Shown: in pieces, positions 21,266 through 33,307 of the stretch
How positions within the stretch are numbered: position 1 is the first letter of the stretch
How the letters are laid out: each line of letters starts with the position of its first letter
NCBI GenBank assembly: GCA_024336345.1
Contig: JANFOG010000016.1
Coordinates: 124,001 to 188,000 of the forward strand
Reading direction: 5' to 3'
Source of the DNA: Mariannaea sp. PMI_226
Taxonomy: Eukaryota > Ascomycota > Sordariomycetes > Hypocreales > Nectriaceae
Length of the DNA: 64,000 nt
Notes under the pieces: model-generated
What the model was told of the DNA's origin: nothing
Database searches by the model: none
The model's input: the letters and a program-made list of their open reading frames with translations, nothing else
Position numbers and translations under genes: made by a program

Positions 21266-24200
21266 CTTGGCAAAGATTGTAAAAAAGAGAAGGGTTGTCA
21301 ATTGAAGTGAAGTAATGTGAAGTGGAAGTCTGGGGAAGTTTGGGAAGTTTGGGAACAGCTATTTGAAAGACTGATTGTTGTGGTGAAGCGAATTGAATAA
21401 CTGTGAGGAGAGAAAGAAAGAAAAAAGAAGAAAAGGAAGGGGAGATTTCCAGCGGAGTTTTATGCCTCGAGGTTGTGCGTGGGCGGTTAGTTGACAGCTG
21501 GCAGCCAGATGTTAGAACTCGAGCCTCACAACGGTTTTTAACTCGCTGGTAATAAGTCGCCTAAAAAGAGAGATCCAATGGCAGGAGACATATATCTCAC
21601 ACAGGAAATATCTTGTGTTGGACAGGGCGGTCGACCGTGTCAGTGCGAACGAAGTGAATCCCAGAGAAAGACGGCGAGGGAGAATTCAAAACTTGAATCT
21701 CTAAGAACAAAACGAGGCACACCAAAAGAAAAACCTCCTTAATCGAATATCATCAAGCCTTCATAATAGTGATATTGGTTTGAAGCTACGTTGTTGTATG
21801 AATGAATGAATGAAGTGCATCGTTGCCCCCCCTGTTTGACTGAAGTGGTGAAAAGTCGTCTTTAATGAGGACACCGAGATTTTCACCTTTGTCTAGATAG
21901 TTTGTTCGAAGACGGTAAGCCCTGAAATGTTTGGCTCGATGAGAGTGCTAGAGAAACGAAGAAATACGTGGCAGAGCACGAACGGTAAGAGTGCAATCTG
22001 CGTGGTAGAGCAACTGTTTACGAGAAGCTGGGAGGCAGGCAGGTCAGAAGCTTAACAATCAGTAAACTACGGGATATTGCACAACAGGAGACGCAACTAT
22101 CAGGAATCGTGATCCTAAATATCGATTTGCAGTAAACGGGCTCTACTGTTGAGGACGTGACAGGCAAGTTATCACCATGGAGAGCAAAGGGATAGAAGCC
22201 AGTTTCATTCTAACAACAGACGGGGTCCACGAGCCCGCTATGGCCAAAACCCCAACCCAAAAGTAGAAACGTGAATATGGCTCAAATTCAACATGTATAA
22301 CGAGTCGTACTCTAGAAACTTGAACGAACGATGCGAGCTGAGGGCGAACACAATCAACCCCACCGCTGGCAGCTTTCCATCCAGCAGCTGTCAATCCGAT
22401 ATTTGACGTACCTATATTACAATTGGCTGTACAACCATGAATCCAAAATCTGGTCCCTGGTCAAATGTGAGTCTGTAAATTGTTTTCTCTCTTTTTGTAG
22501 TTGATCCCTCATATCCATGAGTGTAGGCTGATGATGCCCTAACTGCCTCCAGATGTGACAAGTTCAGGTCAACTAGATCATGAGTGTCCGTTCCAATTAA
22601 AGCACAATAGTATATGAATTTGCTATGGAGTTCACATCAAGCTGCCAAAAATGAATCCATGGTCTGGCGATTCCGTCTTCCAAATTAGAAACACCAGGAA
22701 ACAGGTTGTAAGAGCAAACTCGATCAACACTGTCAATTGGTTCAATGGGTTGGTTGGGCCAATCAATCAATCTCTTTCTCTCCCCAGAGTTTTTGTTGGA
22801 CGATCAGAGCAGAGCCTATGGATTGGAAAGGTTGATTGGTTGCTGGCCGACTAAGGAGGCTAGCCCCCTGTTCTCTTATCTCATCTCGACGGATAGCAAC
22901 GGTTGATGGAGCTCAACAGGAGAGTTCCATCAGAATGAAAACCAAACACCTAAGCACAAAACATGACTTACTGGAGAGCTCTGTTTGCTCTTCTCCCACT
23001 CACCAATCTGACGGCCCAGTTATTCTTGGGACCAAGCCCAGCAAGACTGTCATTATTAGTTTGATGATACAGAGCAAAGTACCTGACTCCCAGATCAACT
23101 ATGGGAACATGGACCTCTTCCATTCCAGGTGTGTAATTCAACTTGACGAGGGCCAAATGAACTTGACTCACACTCACAAGAATTGTTAGATGAATGAGGT
23201 TCAAACAATAACAATGATAACAAGCTAAGTTTAGATACCTACATGCATACGCAATTTTCACACAGGCCCTAAAAAAACAGAAACCCCCGAAATACTCTGT
23301 ACATACATACACACAAGCGGCTCTCACCAACTTTATTTCATTTTTCTCCAGATCTCCTGTCCAGATCTCCTGGAGGGTTCCCGCCATTCCCGTTCGCTAC
23401 GGCGACGTACTACTCCCTAAGTGGACAAGGAATTATCTGAGAAGGGTGGACTCGTCGACGGGCACGGGGCACAAAACCCCTCCGCCGCTGCCGCCGGAGC
23501 TCTGAAGATCTCTTTTACTAAAGGGTGTATTAGTTAGACCTCTCTCCCACTGGCAATTAAGACTCGAACGATGCAAAACACATCCGGCCAGGGTTCCAGG
23601 AGGGCTGCCGATGCCGGCGCTGACTCCACCACGACCGGAGCCACCAGAAAGAGTAAAAGAGCGCGTGGAACCCACCAGCTGCAGGCAGGGGGGTCAGGAG
23701 AAGCGATCAGAATAGAAGAATAAGGTAAAAGGAAAGAAATAAACAAAAAAAGACTACAGAAAACTAGTGATGCATCAACCGTCGACAATCTTTATGCTAC
23801 TTGAGTAGATGCATCTGTGCGTCGTTAGTTTATGTTTTCTCACCCAGGTTGATATTCAGCTGTAAAGGTCAAAGCACGGCCTGTGACGGCATGGGGGGAC
23901 TTCAAGGTGCGCTGGGAAGAACTCAATGAGTTGAGCGGCTGACTGTTAGTCCCTGCCGTTCAACAAAAGGTGTGGTAAACGAGTTGAGCCAGTGGCTTAG
24001 CGGAGAAGGCGTACGCGATACACTGGGTAATAAGGTACATCATGTGTGTTCCACGCACACAGCATTAGCTTGCCTCCTCCTTTCTTGTTTTCTTACGTCG
24101 ATGATGTTTACTTGCCATTGGATTACCCACAATGGCTTGACCAGCCCCTTGGACTTTGCAGCATTGGATTTTTTTTTCTTTGGTATTTCGGGGTTTTCAG

Positions 24201-27200
24201 GCTCGTTTTTCCGTTCCATGGTGGATGTGGGTGTGGATGGTGGTGGGAGAGATAGTCCGTGCTTCGATGCCAACATACTGTAAATCCTATCTGTCATGAC
24301 CTCTGTGCTAGGCACTTTACCATTGGTCCACTCACCAGGGTTCCGCTCAGGCGATATCAATCTGTGAAAGTAATTACTGTGAAAAATCCAGGTGCCAAAT
24401 CTTGAGATTCAATCAAGGAAGTCAATGAGCGTGGCGCCCAGCCCAAACACGACACGAAACAAAAAGTCACATCACTCTCGGGCTTTGAGTTTGGTGGTAC
24501 GTTCCCGGCCTTTTTTTTTTTCTTCTTCTTTTCTTTTCTTTCTTTTCCTTTTCGTTTCTCAAATCAATCCGGACCCCCGTCCGCCGCTTTCGTCATCATA
24601 GACAACATGGCCAGGAAGGCAATGGACAAAATAAGGAGCCTGAATCATGTCAATCAGTTGAGAGGGGGAAATTATTAATTATCAATCGACGTTGTTTCAG
24701 TTCCAAAGGCCGTCACCCCGAGCTTGTCCTGTCCCTTTGGTAGTGTCCTTCGGGATCCGCTTACAAAGGACGCCGCGCCTGACGGTGCACCCCTCCGGAG
24801 CCGCTGTTCTAGCCCAGAGGGGTGGTAGGGCGTCGTTTTGGCACGGAAAAAATAGTTCTTTGCGTCATAGCAAGGAATTGACTGAGGCGGAGATGACTCG
24901 GGGAAAGCTGATACATCGTGTAATAGCTACCAACATAGCATGCACATACGCGCTCCGAACCTGAGGTAGGTAGGTATTGGTAGTTTGCCCGCATCCGGAT
25001 GCGGCGGGAGGAGAATGCTTTACAATCACCACCAAAAAGAATTGCGAGTTTGTTCCAGTTCACATAGCATATTACCAAAAACGTTGTTTCGTTATTTCTT
25101 TTTCTTTTGCCAGAGGGAGCAGCGATCAGCAGGACCAGGACTGATGCACACCCATATGCCCGTCCTCAAACACCCATCCGCCCGCGAACCACGCCCAAAA
25201 ACCAACCACTCGCGAATCCGGCCCCTTGCTCAGCATTTTCACCTGCTGCCCGGAAGGGTTTCCAACACGGTGAGCGCTTACCTGAAAATAGCAAGAATTC
25301 CCCGCGAGAAGCCCAGCAGGGGAGTGTTGCGGCACAGTGGTCCAATATCCCGCAGGAACGGGAGAGCTAGTGTTGTCCCCTAGGAAATCAGTTGGTTGGA
25401 GGACGGGTTGTGGCTCTGGGGGCGGGCACCAAGTATGTTTCCATACAATTGGATAGAGCACCTGTGCACATGTGAAATGCCATTCATCCATTGCATGTCA
25501 TGATTTACAGCTCTCTCCGTTTGCCCATCGAGAGCAACCTCTCACCAGGAAAGAGTCCGTCGCTAGGATGATGCATCCATGTCGATCGCATCATTCCTGG
25601 GTTTACGGAATGGAACGGGCCGTGCTGTGTTGGAGAGACGAAAGGTAGCAAGGTCTAGTTGCACGCTTATGAAGCAGAGAAGTCGAGAAAAAAATATATA
25701 CATTGTTGCACACATTAGGGAGCACACAAGATCGCGTATGCCGTGTGGCAAGCAGTGTTTCACTCCAAAGCAAAAACTAGTTGTGCCTGTTCTCAACGGC
25801 GGGCCTCCCAACGTTTGGCTTATCCAAGCAAGTACAGTACGGACGGACAGTTGATGTAATATTGATTCGGTGAAAGATGAGAAAAGGAATACGACGATGC
25901 AATGCCAGACATACATGGAGGCGAAAAATGCGTGTTGAAGGAGAGGGTGTGATGATTTCTCATGTGGCCTCTCCTCGGCATCTCATGAGCATGGATCGGG
26001 AATGGGATGCTTCTCTGGGTCGGATCGGGAGACCAAGACGGGGGGGATGGTGATGACTAGGATGCCGATGCAGGCTGATGATTGTCTCCCCTCCACCGTC
26101 CCTCCCCCCCCGTCTCATCCCACATGCAAGTTGCAGCTCCCGACTCCCCAATGCAGCTTCGGTGCTGTTCGCGATTCGCTGCGGCCTCTTCTCGCTCCGC
26201 GTCCGGAATTCGTGGTGGGGGGAGAATGGAGGGAATGGGGACAATGGGGAGAGGATGTTTTTTTTTGGTGTGCAATTCTAAAATAAAAATAATATGTATT
26301 ATTGTGCATATGTAGATAGGGAAAGTATATGGAATAGTATTCAACAATAAACTCTGGCTTTTTCCGATGCATTATCTCCATCCATCTACATGTACACACA
26401 CTTTACCTATTTTAATGTTTGTTTTCGCCCTGTGCATATTTTATTGGTAATGCAGAATGGATGTTTGTTGAACTGGTGAGACCTTGGGGATGAAAGCAGA
26501 GAGGTACTACTCCGTATGTAAAAGCAAAATAGCCGTGCCATGACAGAAGTGGGCAAAACGTGGTGGTGGGTTGCGGGCTTGCAGGATGCAGTGGGCTGGT
26601 TTGTAGTGGATGGTCCTTTTTGGTGATAGTGAGCACACACCCCATGTCACTGCGCTCTGGCGTCAGAGGCACTTCATGAGCGCGGCCTGACCGGAGCGGG
26701 ATGAGGTGTGCACCCGGGAAGACAAGGAGAAGGGGAAGAAAAAAGCAAGGAAGAAAGTGGTGAGAGGGAGGTGTAAGGTGAGAGAGGTGAGGGCTGATTT
26801 CAGTCGACTCATCCGAGAGCAAGGTATCTATCTACCTGATCACTCCCTTATACCTTGCTTTGGACTTGGTCTACATACAGACGTGAAGTTTGTACGAAGT
26901 AGGTAGATACTCTCGGACCTGTCTTGTCGGTACTGGCATTTTAGTGAAAGCTCTTTAGGCGCCAGAGGTTTCTCACTAAAATACTTACCCGAGCTGGGTA
27001 GGTACCCAAGGTAGGCAGGCGAGGAAAAGTAGGTCGGTAGGTAACCTCCGATCATTTTAGGTTCCCTCGAATGTGGCCTGAAGACGGGGAAAAAATTCCT
27101 CATCTTAGTCCATACATATTTGACCCATCCCCCATCTCACCTTGCAACACCTTCTTTCTGCTTTCCTTCTTCTTCTCTCCATCCCCCTTGATCTCAATCC

Positions 27201-27659
27201 TCTCCCATCCTCCAACATTCACACGAAGCTTCACCTAGACTTGAAACTTCTTGTCCTACCCCAGAAATACCAGTATCAAAATCCCCAATTCAAGGAGACA
27301 AAACAACCCACACTTTGATAGGTAGTCCACTGCACCTATTGCACAATACAGGACTCTTGCATCCACCCCACCCACCTTGCTCTACCCCAATTTCCCACTT
27401 TCTCAACCACACAGCATCCATCGCTCTACTTATTAGCTCTCTTTCGCTCGGCCTTTCGACACCTGGTGCTGCCGTTCACGCTCTCGCCCTGGACTAATAC
27501 ATAATAACGCGGACTTGGCCCATTTTCTCCATTTCCACCCGCGTCTCCTCCCGGTCCCCCTCCACTCCCCTCCATCAAATTCAAAAGCTTCCCTCTTATA
27601 ATTCCCGCCTTCCACTTCGAAAAATAACTTCACTTTCACCACCACACATCACCGCCAAA
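21266..27659. other. Long intergenic region between the divergent DUF7730 and KGD4 genes
   Basis: About 6.4 kb. The left end is the promoter of the DUF7730 gene (CT/GA-rich near 21410-21450), and the right 500 bp, pyrimidine-rich, is the promoter of KGD4. Between them lie a candidate non-coding intron at 22467-22552, a weak two-exon candidate on the minus strand at 23960-24297, and a T/CT-rich tract at about 24512-24555. Open frames up to 139 codons have no recognisable domain. No gene is firmly supported. Confidence 0.45.
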
Positions 27660-28199
27660 ATGCTCTCCGCTACTCGAGCTTTGCGACAGGCTGCTGTCCA
27701 CGCTGAGCGTGTTCCTCTCATCAAGTTCATTGGTGCTCGCACCATTCCTGGTAAGTCTCGAGCCACTTCCCGCTGCCATCACATTTTCTGGTCCAACAAC
27801 CGAATATACCCGACAAGAAAAAAAATTCGTCAAGAAATATTTCGCTAACACGCCACTCTTTTGCCAGCCAACATTGACCATTCTCCCAAGCCTCACCCTG
27901 CCTCGCCTACCGGATCTCTCCCTGAGACCTTCACCCACTACGGCAACGGTTCAGCCTCCTCCCGACACACCACCTTCAGCTCCTACCGCGACCATGCTCA
28001 GCAGCACGGTCCCCTGCAGAAGACCATTCGCCCTGATGGCAGCATTGGCAGCTCCTCCGGCTCCAGCCTTGGTTCTATCCTTCCTCCCTCTGGTGTTGCT
28101 TTCGACGTTTCCGAGCTCCCTGCACGCTTCCGCCGCACTGCCCTCAGCGCTGCCGAAATCGAGGCCATTGAGTCCGGTGGCGCTGCCCTCATTGGTTAA
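27660..28199 (+). CDS. KGD4: KGD4/Ymr31-type small subunit of the mitochondrial 2-oxoglutarate dehydrogenase complex
   Basis: Exons 27660-27750 and 27868-28199 give 140 residues. The 117-bp intron has a GTAAGT donor, GCTAAC near 27844 and a TTGCCAG acceptor; the junction makes ARTIPANIDHS. The N-terminus (MLSATRALRQAAVHAERVP) is a clear mitochondrial presequence. The mature part starts with LIKFIGAR and ends with LPARFRR, then EIEAIESGGA, the two blocks that define the yeast Ymr31/Kgd4 family. In yeast the protein was first listed as a mitochondrial ribosomal protein and was later shown to link the E3 dihydrolipoamide dehydrogenase to the E1-E2 core of 2-oxoglutarate dehydrogenase in the citric acid cycle. 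The middle (GSIGSSSGSSLGS) is a flexible linker. The ATG follows CGCCAAA, a good fungal start context. Confidence 0.92.
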
Positions 28200-29248
28200 A
28201 CCTACCGTCCTTCTTCATTGAGGATACGGCGGAGGGTGAAACGAATGGGTGAAAGATCGAAAATTTATTACCATCACGATATTAAGTGACATGGTGGGGG
28301 CGAACAGATTGCCTGGAGCACAACCCCCAGAAGCGACGAGAAATATGAAGAATATGCCCACGCAAAAGCGAGGGATGGCAAAATACATTAGACATTGTAT
28401 TTGCCTTTGAGACAACTACACATGGTTCTCCTTTACCGTCTTGTAATGGAGTGCCTTGTAGCGTCATGGCTATCTGTTCAGTCTTTGATCCTCCAGTGGG
28501 GAAGTCATGGCAGTGTCCCAAGGCAGCGGATCAGGAGTTGGGTTTTCAGGCAAGCTTCATCGAGGCTCTGAAAAGAAATAGAAGGATGGGGATGAGCACG
28601 ATACCTGGACCACCCCCGACAACAAGGCGTCGTTTGTCCGTGGGGCAAACGGAGAGCAATTGAGCCTCCGATTGATTTGGGTCGCATTTGAAAAGGCATC
28701 AACGCCTTTTGTCTACGTAGATCATGTACTTACACGCACCTCCGGGGCTTTAACAGCGCGCAAGGTGCACTACGGCGTTACTTCATGGAGGCATTTTTTT
28801 TATTAGATAACTTCTAAATTGATTTAAAAAAAGATTCAAACATCTAGCTCAACTCTCTCACCTTGGTTTCTCAACTTAGTGTTTTACGATATGTGAACAT
28901 GAAGCCAATACGCCACCACACACAATACATCACCAGGAACCCTAGACAAAGCTTCGCATCGGGGTATTTTCAAATCTACCATTCCTGCCAGGTACCAGAC
29001 AGACCGGACCTCCATTAGAACTGACATGCATTAGTTTGGTAGGTCATCTTCCCAGATGCCGTACCGTACGCGTCTCCAACGAACATCCAGTTTTGGGTGC
29101 ATCTTTGGGGGAGGCTTGCATCGGAGTTCCAAACAAAACCCAGTCGGCTTCTTGCCGGCCCCGGCAGTAAACCATACCATGCCGTACCATACCATCCCGC
29201 TCCCCGTTCTTCGGGTTTTGACATAATCCACCTACAACTGGAGATGCC

Positions 29249-29277
29249 GGGGGAGGGGAGGGGAGGGGAGGGGCGGG
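29249..29277 (+). repeat. G-run cluster (potential G-quadruplex)
   Basis: Six G-runs of 3-5 separated by single A or C bases in 29 bp (GGGGGAGGGGAGGGG and so on). This satisfies the usual G3+N1-7 quadruplex rule several times over. It is also a GGGGA tandem repeat. Confidence 0.85.
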
Positions 29278-31218
29278 ATTCCTGGGAAAAAGCCACTGTG
29301 ACGTACAGACGCTGACACCGGAGGGCCGGCGTGGGGCCGTCGTGAAGAAGAACAAAGAGACGGATGAGTAAGAGGGGATGAAAGGGGAAGTGCCTTTTCT
29401 CACTGACTACATCCGTTGCATTTGTCAACTGCGGCGAGACCCTGTGGTAATTGAGGTGAACTAGCCGGCCCGGCGCCGGGACCGGAAGATTTCGTCTTGG
29501 TTTTGACTTCGAATAAGTTTGAAAGAGAAAAAAAAAATCCGGGAGCGAAAATAGTATCGATGGTGATTGGCCAATTCTTACCTCTTTCTCACCTACCACG
29601 TGAGAGGAGCAAAAGTAGGCAAGGACTAAATGCGTAGTTTGTGTAAGGACAAACTGAACCTGAGGAGAGCTTTGTTCCCCTTGATCTCGTTTTCGTGCAA
29701 CGGGATATGCTCGTCTAGTAAGGTGACTGTCATGCATTTCTCCCCCTACCGTTCCCTATTGTCTCCTGTTTGGGTTTCCCTGATTTAGCAAAACAAGCAC
29801 TCCGGTGGTTTCCGAGATGCCAGGATTTCTCCGCGCCCCGAGAATTTCCCGGCTGTAAAGGACCTTGGAGAGTGCAGGCTGTTGTTGATCAGTACCTTGG
29901 CTGACGACGGTGGCCTCATTTCTACATTGTCACAGGGAGAGGACACGGAGACATAAGTTGCTACAGATGTATGTAGGATACAAAATAAATGGTAGGGTTG
30001 TTTTGTGTTGTGTGTTTTAAATGAAGATGCATACCTCGGTGAGTGTCCGACATGTTCCAACAAGGGGAGGGCAAAGGGAGGGAAGGGGGGGTTCGGTTCC
30101 GCCGTCACCTACAACCCTGGACGTCTCCAGATTTCCCGCTTTGGGCATTTTATGACTTTTGCGGCCGCGAAATACAAGGTATCCCGTCCTCACCTGTTCC
30201 CAGCCCTACCCTACCTTCTTTTCCCATTTGCAGTCACGGTCGCGTCTCTAGTCAAGTGATGTTTGTTTTTTGTGTCTGCCGTTGTCGTATGATCCATCAG
30301 ACGAGGGTGTGCACAGCAGAAGGAATGGGAACGGACAAGTGCCGAGCGGAATAGTTCATGTGATAGAGAGCTATACAGCTTATTCTAGGGCTCGCGGAGG
30401 AGGGGGAGGATTTATTAGGTGGGTTACATCAGACCATCCTTTCTGCTGGTGCAGAATCGAGATGCTTCGTGGTGGTCGTTCTCTGGCCGAGATTGGGGGT
30501 TGCATGCGGCGTAGCAGGTCTAGCTAGGTAGGTTATATAGTATCGCTGCCTATCAAGGGCTGCCCACTTTCGAGAGGTGTCAGTGTGTTTGTTACCTGTA
30601 TATGGATACTTGCGCGTCTCGCGGTTGTGATCAGTTCTATGACAGAGATGATACAGGACTCATGAACAAATCTGAAATGTTGAAACTACGAAGATTCCAG
30701 CCAATAGTACCGGTCGGACCTACAAGTATCAATGCTATTATGTCAATTGGGGATATTCAGTCATCTCGATATGCTCCAAGACGGAATTCGACATGACGGA
30801 CACTCTTTGGACCGTTAGCCTCTATCAGTTGGCTACCGTGAATGGGCACGACGAGACGTAGCGAGAGAACACGCCATGTAGGTAGAGTGTTTTGAGCCAC
30901 TGGCCGACAACCGGTGCAGGTATTCCATGGTTTTACCTCAAAACCAAGAGGAGACGAAAATCTGACATATTTGCACACTTTCGATTGCACAAGTTTGATG
31001 TTAGTTCAGTCGTTACCCAATTTTGTAGGTCGGTTCCAAAGTGAGGTAGTGCGGCCCGTAGCATTCCTCCGACCATGATGAAATAATACGTTCTCGTCGA
31101 ATATATCGTAAGGTCTTCCCCCCTCGTAAAACAGACCTGCCACCGAAAGGCATGAATACTAAAAGTATCTGCTTTCGGTCAAAGTCTCGATCGCAATTTG
31201 ACTTCTCCTTTGAGCATG

Positions 31219-31226
31219 TATAAATA
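31219..31226 (+). promoter_or_regulatory. TATA box of the small secreted peptide gene
   Basis: TATAAATA lies 76 bp before the ATG at 31302, a normal distance for a fungal gene with a leader of about 40-50 bases. Confidence 0.6.
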
Positions 31227-31301
31227 ATACCCGGTTCATTCAGTTTCACCTTCTTAATGATGTTTGTTTTTCGTTTCTGTTCTATTTGACACTAGATCAT
31301 A

Positions 31302-31499
31302 ATGAAGTATCTTTCTATCATTGTCCTTGTCTCATGCCTATATGGCGGGGCCGTTGCGGCGCCAGCAGGAGGACGTCCGGATATCCACGACATCGCCAGA
31401 GGCCTCAAAGATGCTGCGAAGGCAGCAGGAATCCCCGGTCTACCCAATCTCCCACATCTCCCCCACCTCCCCATGATCCCAGCCATACATGATTCGTAG
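31302..31499 (+). CDS. Candidate small secreted peptide with an LPx repeat
   Basis: Intronless frame of 65 residues. Residues 1-20 form a strong signal peptide: MKYLS, a hydrophobic core IIVLVSCLYGGAV, and a probable cut after AVAA. The mature part of about 45 residues has an Asp/His-rich start (GRPDIHDIARG), an amphipathic helix-like stretch (LKDAAKAAG), then a proline-rich tail in which LPN LPH LPH LPM follow one another. It has no cysteine after the signal peptide, so it is not a disulfide-stabilised effector or defensin type. A canonical TATA box precedes it at the right distance, and the sequence around the ATG (ATCATAATG) is acceptable. I do not recognise a family. It could be a secreted signalling or host-directed peptide, or a precursor trimmed further; this is inference. 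A chance frame cannot be excluded. Confidence 0.5.
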   Translation: MKYLSIIVLVSCLYGGAVAAPAGGRPDIHDIARGLKDAAKAAGIPGLPNLPHLPHLPMIPAIHDS

Positions 31500-33307
31500 A
31501 AGCTATGGTTTTACCGGCACAGGTATGCTAGAGAGGTTTCATAACTAAAGTAACCAGCTACATCTTGCTAACCAGTAAATAACAGGCTACTACTAGTTGC
31601 GGAACACTAACCGACTTTGGTGAATAAGTGTGCGATTGGTATAAGTCTTGACTTGCCACCTGAGCTGGAATTCTATAGTAGTTTTGGTCTGTGTTGAGAT
31701 ATCGATAATCTATATGCTGGGGGTCGAGTACTTTATAACGATTCGGCGAAATCCTTAAGGTCCTAATCGGCTCGCAAGTTTGGCGCTCAGCATGGGGGTT
31801 CATCGGTATATCGAAAATGCATAAATCAACCTATGTAGCCAAGGGAACTTCCGAGGGCCTCGCCTCACTCAATACATATAAAATGAACAAAAGAAAAGCT
31901 TCACTTCCTGACAAGTACAGTGACACTATTCCCAACTATTGCGGGTGTCTCTAGGTAGTTGAGAACATCCTTATCTGGTATGACTAAACATCCTTGACAC
32001 AGATGAGGGCAAGATCAATGTCCACATTTTCACCTCGCGGGGCGTCAATGAGATTTTGTGTCATCATAGGATCTCAGACGCTATATATCGAATATGTTGA
32101 ATTTGTCTTACTTGATACCTAATTCTAGCTGTTTCTTTTGTCTGTCTGTTAGCTCAGGATTACTGTGCATTAATCCGGGTGAGCTCATCAACACATCTTT
32201 CACCAAACACTTGCTCAGAACTTTTCCGACACGTACCGATGGGTATTCGAACTAGCCTCGCCTTGTAATATCAGATTGCTATAAATCCCGCTGCACTCTT
32301 TACTGCTTGGTCTCTACACCCGGAAACCTGACGAATGTCTTTCTCAACTAGGTAGTTCCAGGGTATGTTTCGCCCCTCCGAAGTAAAGGGAGCACAAAGC
32401 TGAGAAACTTCAACGTAATTGGTGTTACCGCGTCTGTAGCTTATAGAAAATATTGTCAAACCCTCTTTACATACTTAATAGATATTCGGTCGTAATAGGA
32501 ACATCAAGCCAAGACGGTTTGTCGCTCTCCCCCGCATCTCAAGCGAGGCTACACTACGTCAATATATTCAGATCGCATGAGTAACAAATATCAAGCTGCT
32601 CCAATTAGCAATATAATCCAATAACATAAGAAACCCAGGCTCAATCTAGCCAAAGCTATGTTCACTGTCATATTGGATGTTTTGGAAACATCTAACCGAA
32701 CCTTTGGAAGGTTCGATGGAGAGAAAACCAGTGATGTGGAAAAAACAGGGAAAACTCATTTACACAGAGCCATTCCAACTTGGTGGTTATTATTCAAAGC
32801 ACTTAAATAGTCTGATCTCGTATTGAATAAAACTCTAGATCAGCCTCCTATGGCTGGAGAGGCCTCCGCTTTGAGAAATCGGTTCTGTCGACACTTAGCT
32901 GCTCGGCGACCCGGACTTCGGAACCTGGAAACCTCCCATAATAAGACTTAAGATCACAAACTAGCAGAATATAGGCGTTTCAACAGAGAAGACCAAACGT
33001 TTACGAGAAAGGCAGCTATGGGAGTTGAACTGGTAAGAAATGGGTATATCAAAATGTGTTATTATGTTGTTTATCAAGAAAAAAACAAGACCATGCAGAG
33101 ATCCAGCCGTCCATGGAAGAAAGAGGGTATTTCAAAACAAAAACAAATGCCCAAAGGAAAAAAAAATCTGTAGCATGCCGTTCAATCATTCCCACCCAAA
33201 ACCCAACGCCTCATGCTTGCGGCTCTCTCTCTCTCTCGCACACGCGCGCGCAACCAGAGTTCAGCCTATTCACAACCATCGAGTAACAGTAATCTCAAGT
33301 GAGGCTG
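31500..33307. other. Intergenic, moderately AT-rich
   Basis: About 1.8 kb between the secreted peptide gene and the 3' end of the CC-repeat gene. It contains a small perfect hairpin (CGAACCT, 5-base loop, AGGTTCG) near 32698-32717 and a CT run followed by alternating CG/CA at 33223-33252. No open frame is convincing. Confidence 0.55.
33223..33252. repeat. CT run adjoining an alternating CA/CG tract
   Basis: A CT run (33223-33237) passes directly into CGCACACGCGCGCGC, an alternating purine-pyrimidine stretch of the kind that can adopt Z-DNA. It lies about 60 bp beyond the stop of the minus-strand gene 33308-33880. Confidence 0.8.

Larger units (their letters stand above)
28200..31301. other. 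Intergenic between KGD4 and the small secreted peptide gene
   Basis: About 3.1 kb. It holds the KGD4 3' region, a G-run cluster at 29249-29277 and a perfect GC palindrome (CCCGGCGCCGGG, 29469-29480). A minus-strand open frame at 29015-29737 spans this GC-rich part but has no recognisable domain. A TATA box at 31219-31226 belongs to the next gene. Confidence 0.5.

Noticed and set aside
21266..21301. Upstream extension of the DUF7730 protein to 21301
   Set aside because: The extension begins at a TTG, not an ATG. The first ATG is at 21265.
22437..22674. Two similar short starts (ATGAATCCA...TCTGG) at 22437 and 22651
   Set aside because: The similarity covers little more than a dozen bases, and both frames diverge or stop at once, so it is probably chance.
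29015..29737. 240-codon minus-strand open frame
   Set aside because: It covers a GC-rich, repeat-containing stretch that includes the G-run cluster. The translation is rich in Pro, Ser and Arg and resembles no family.
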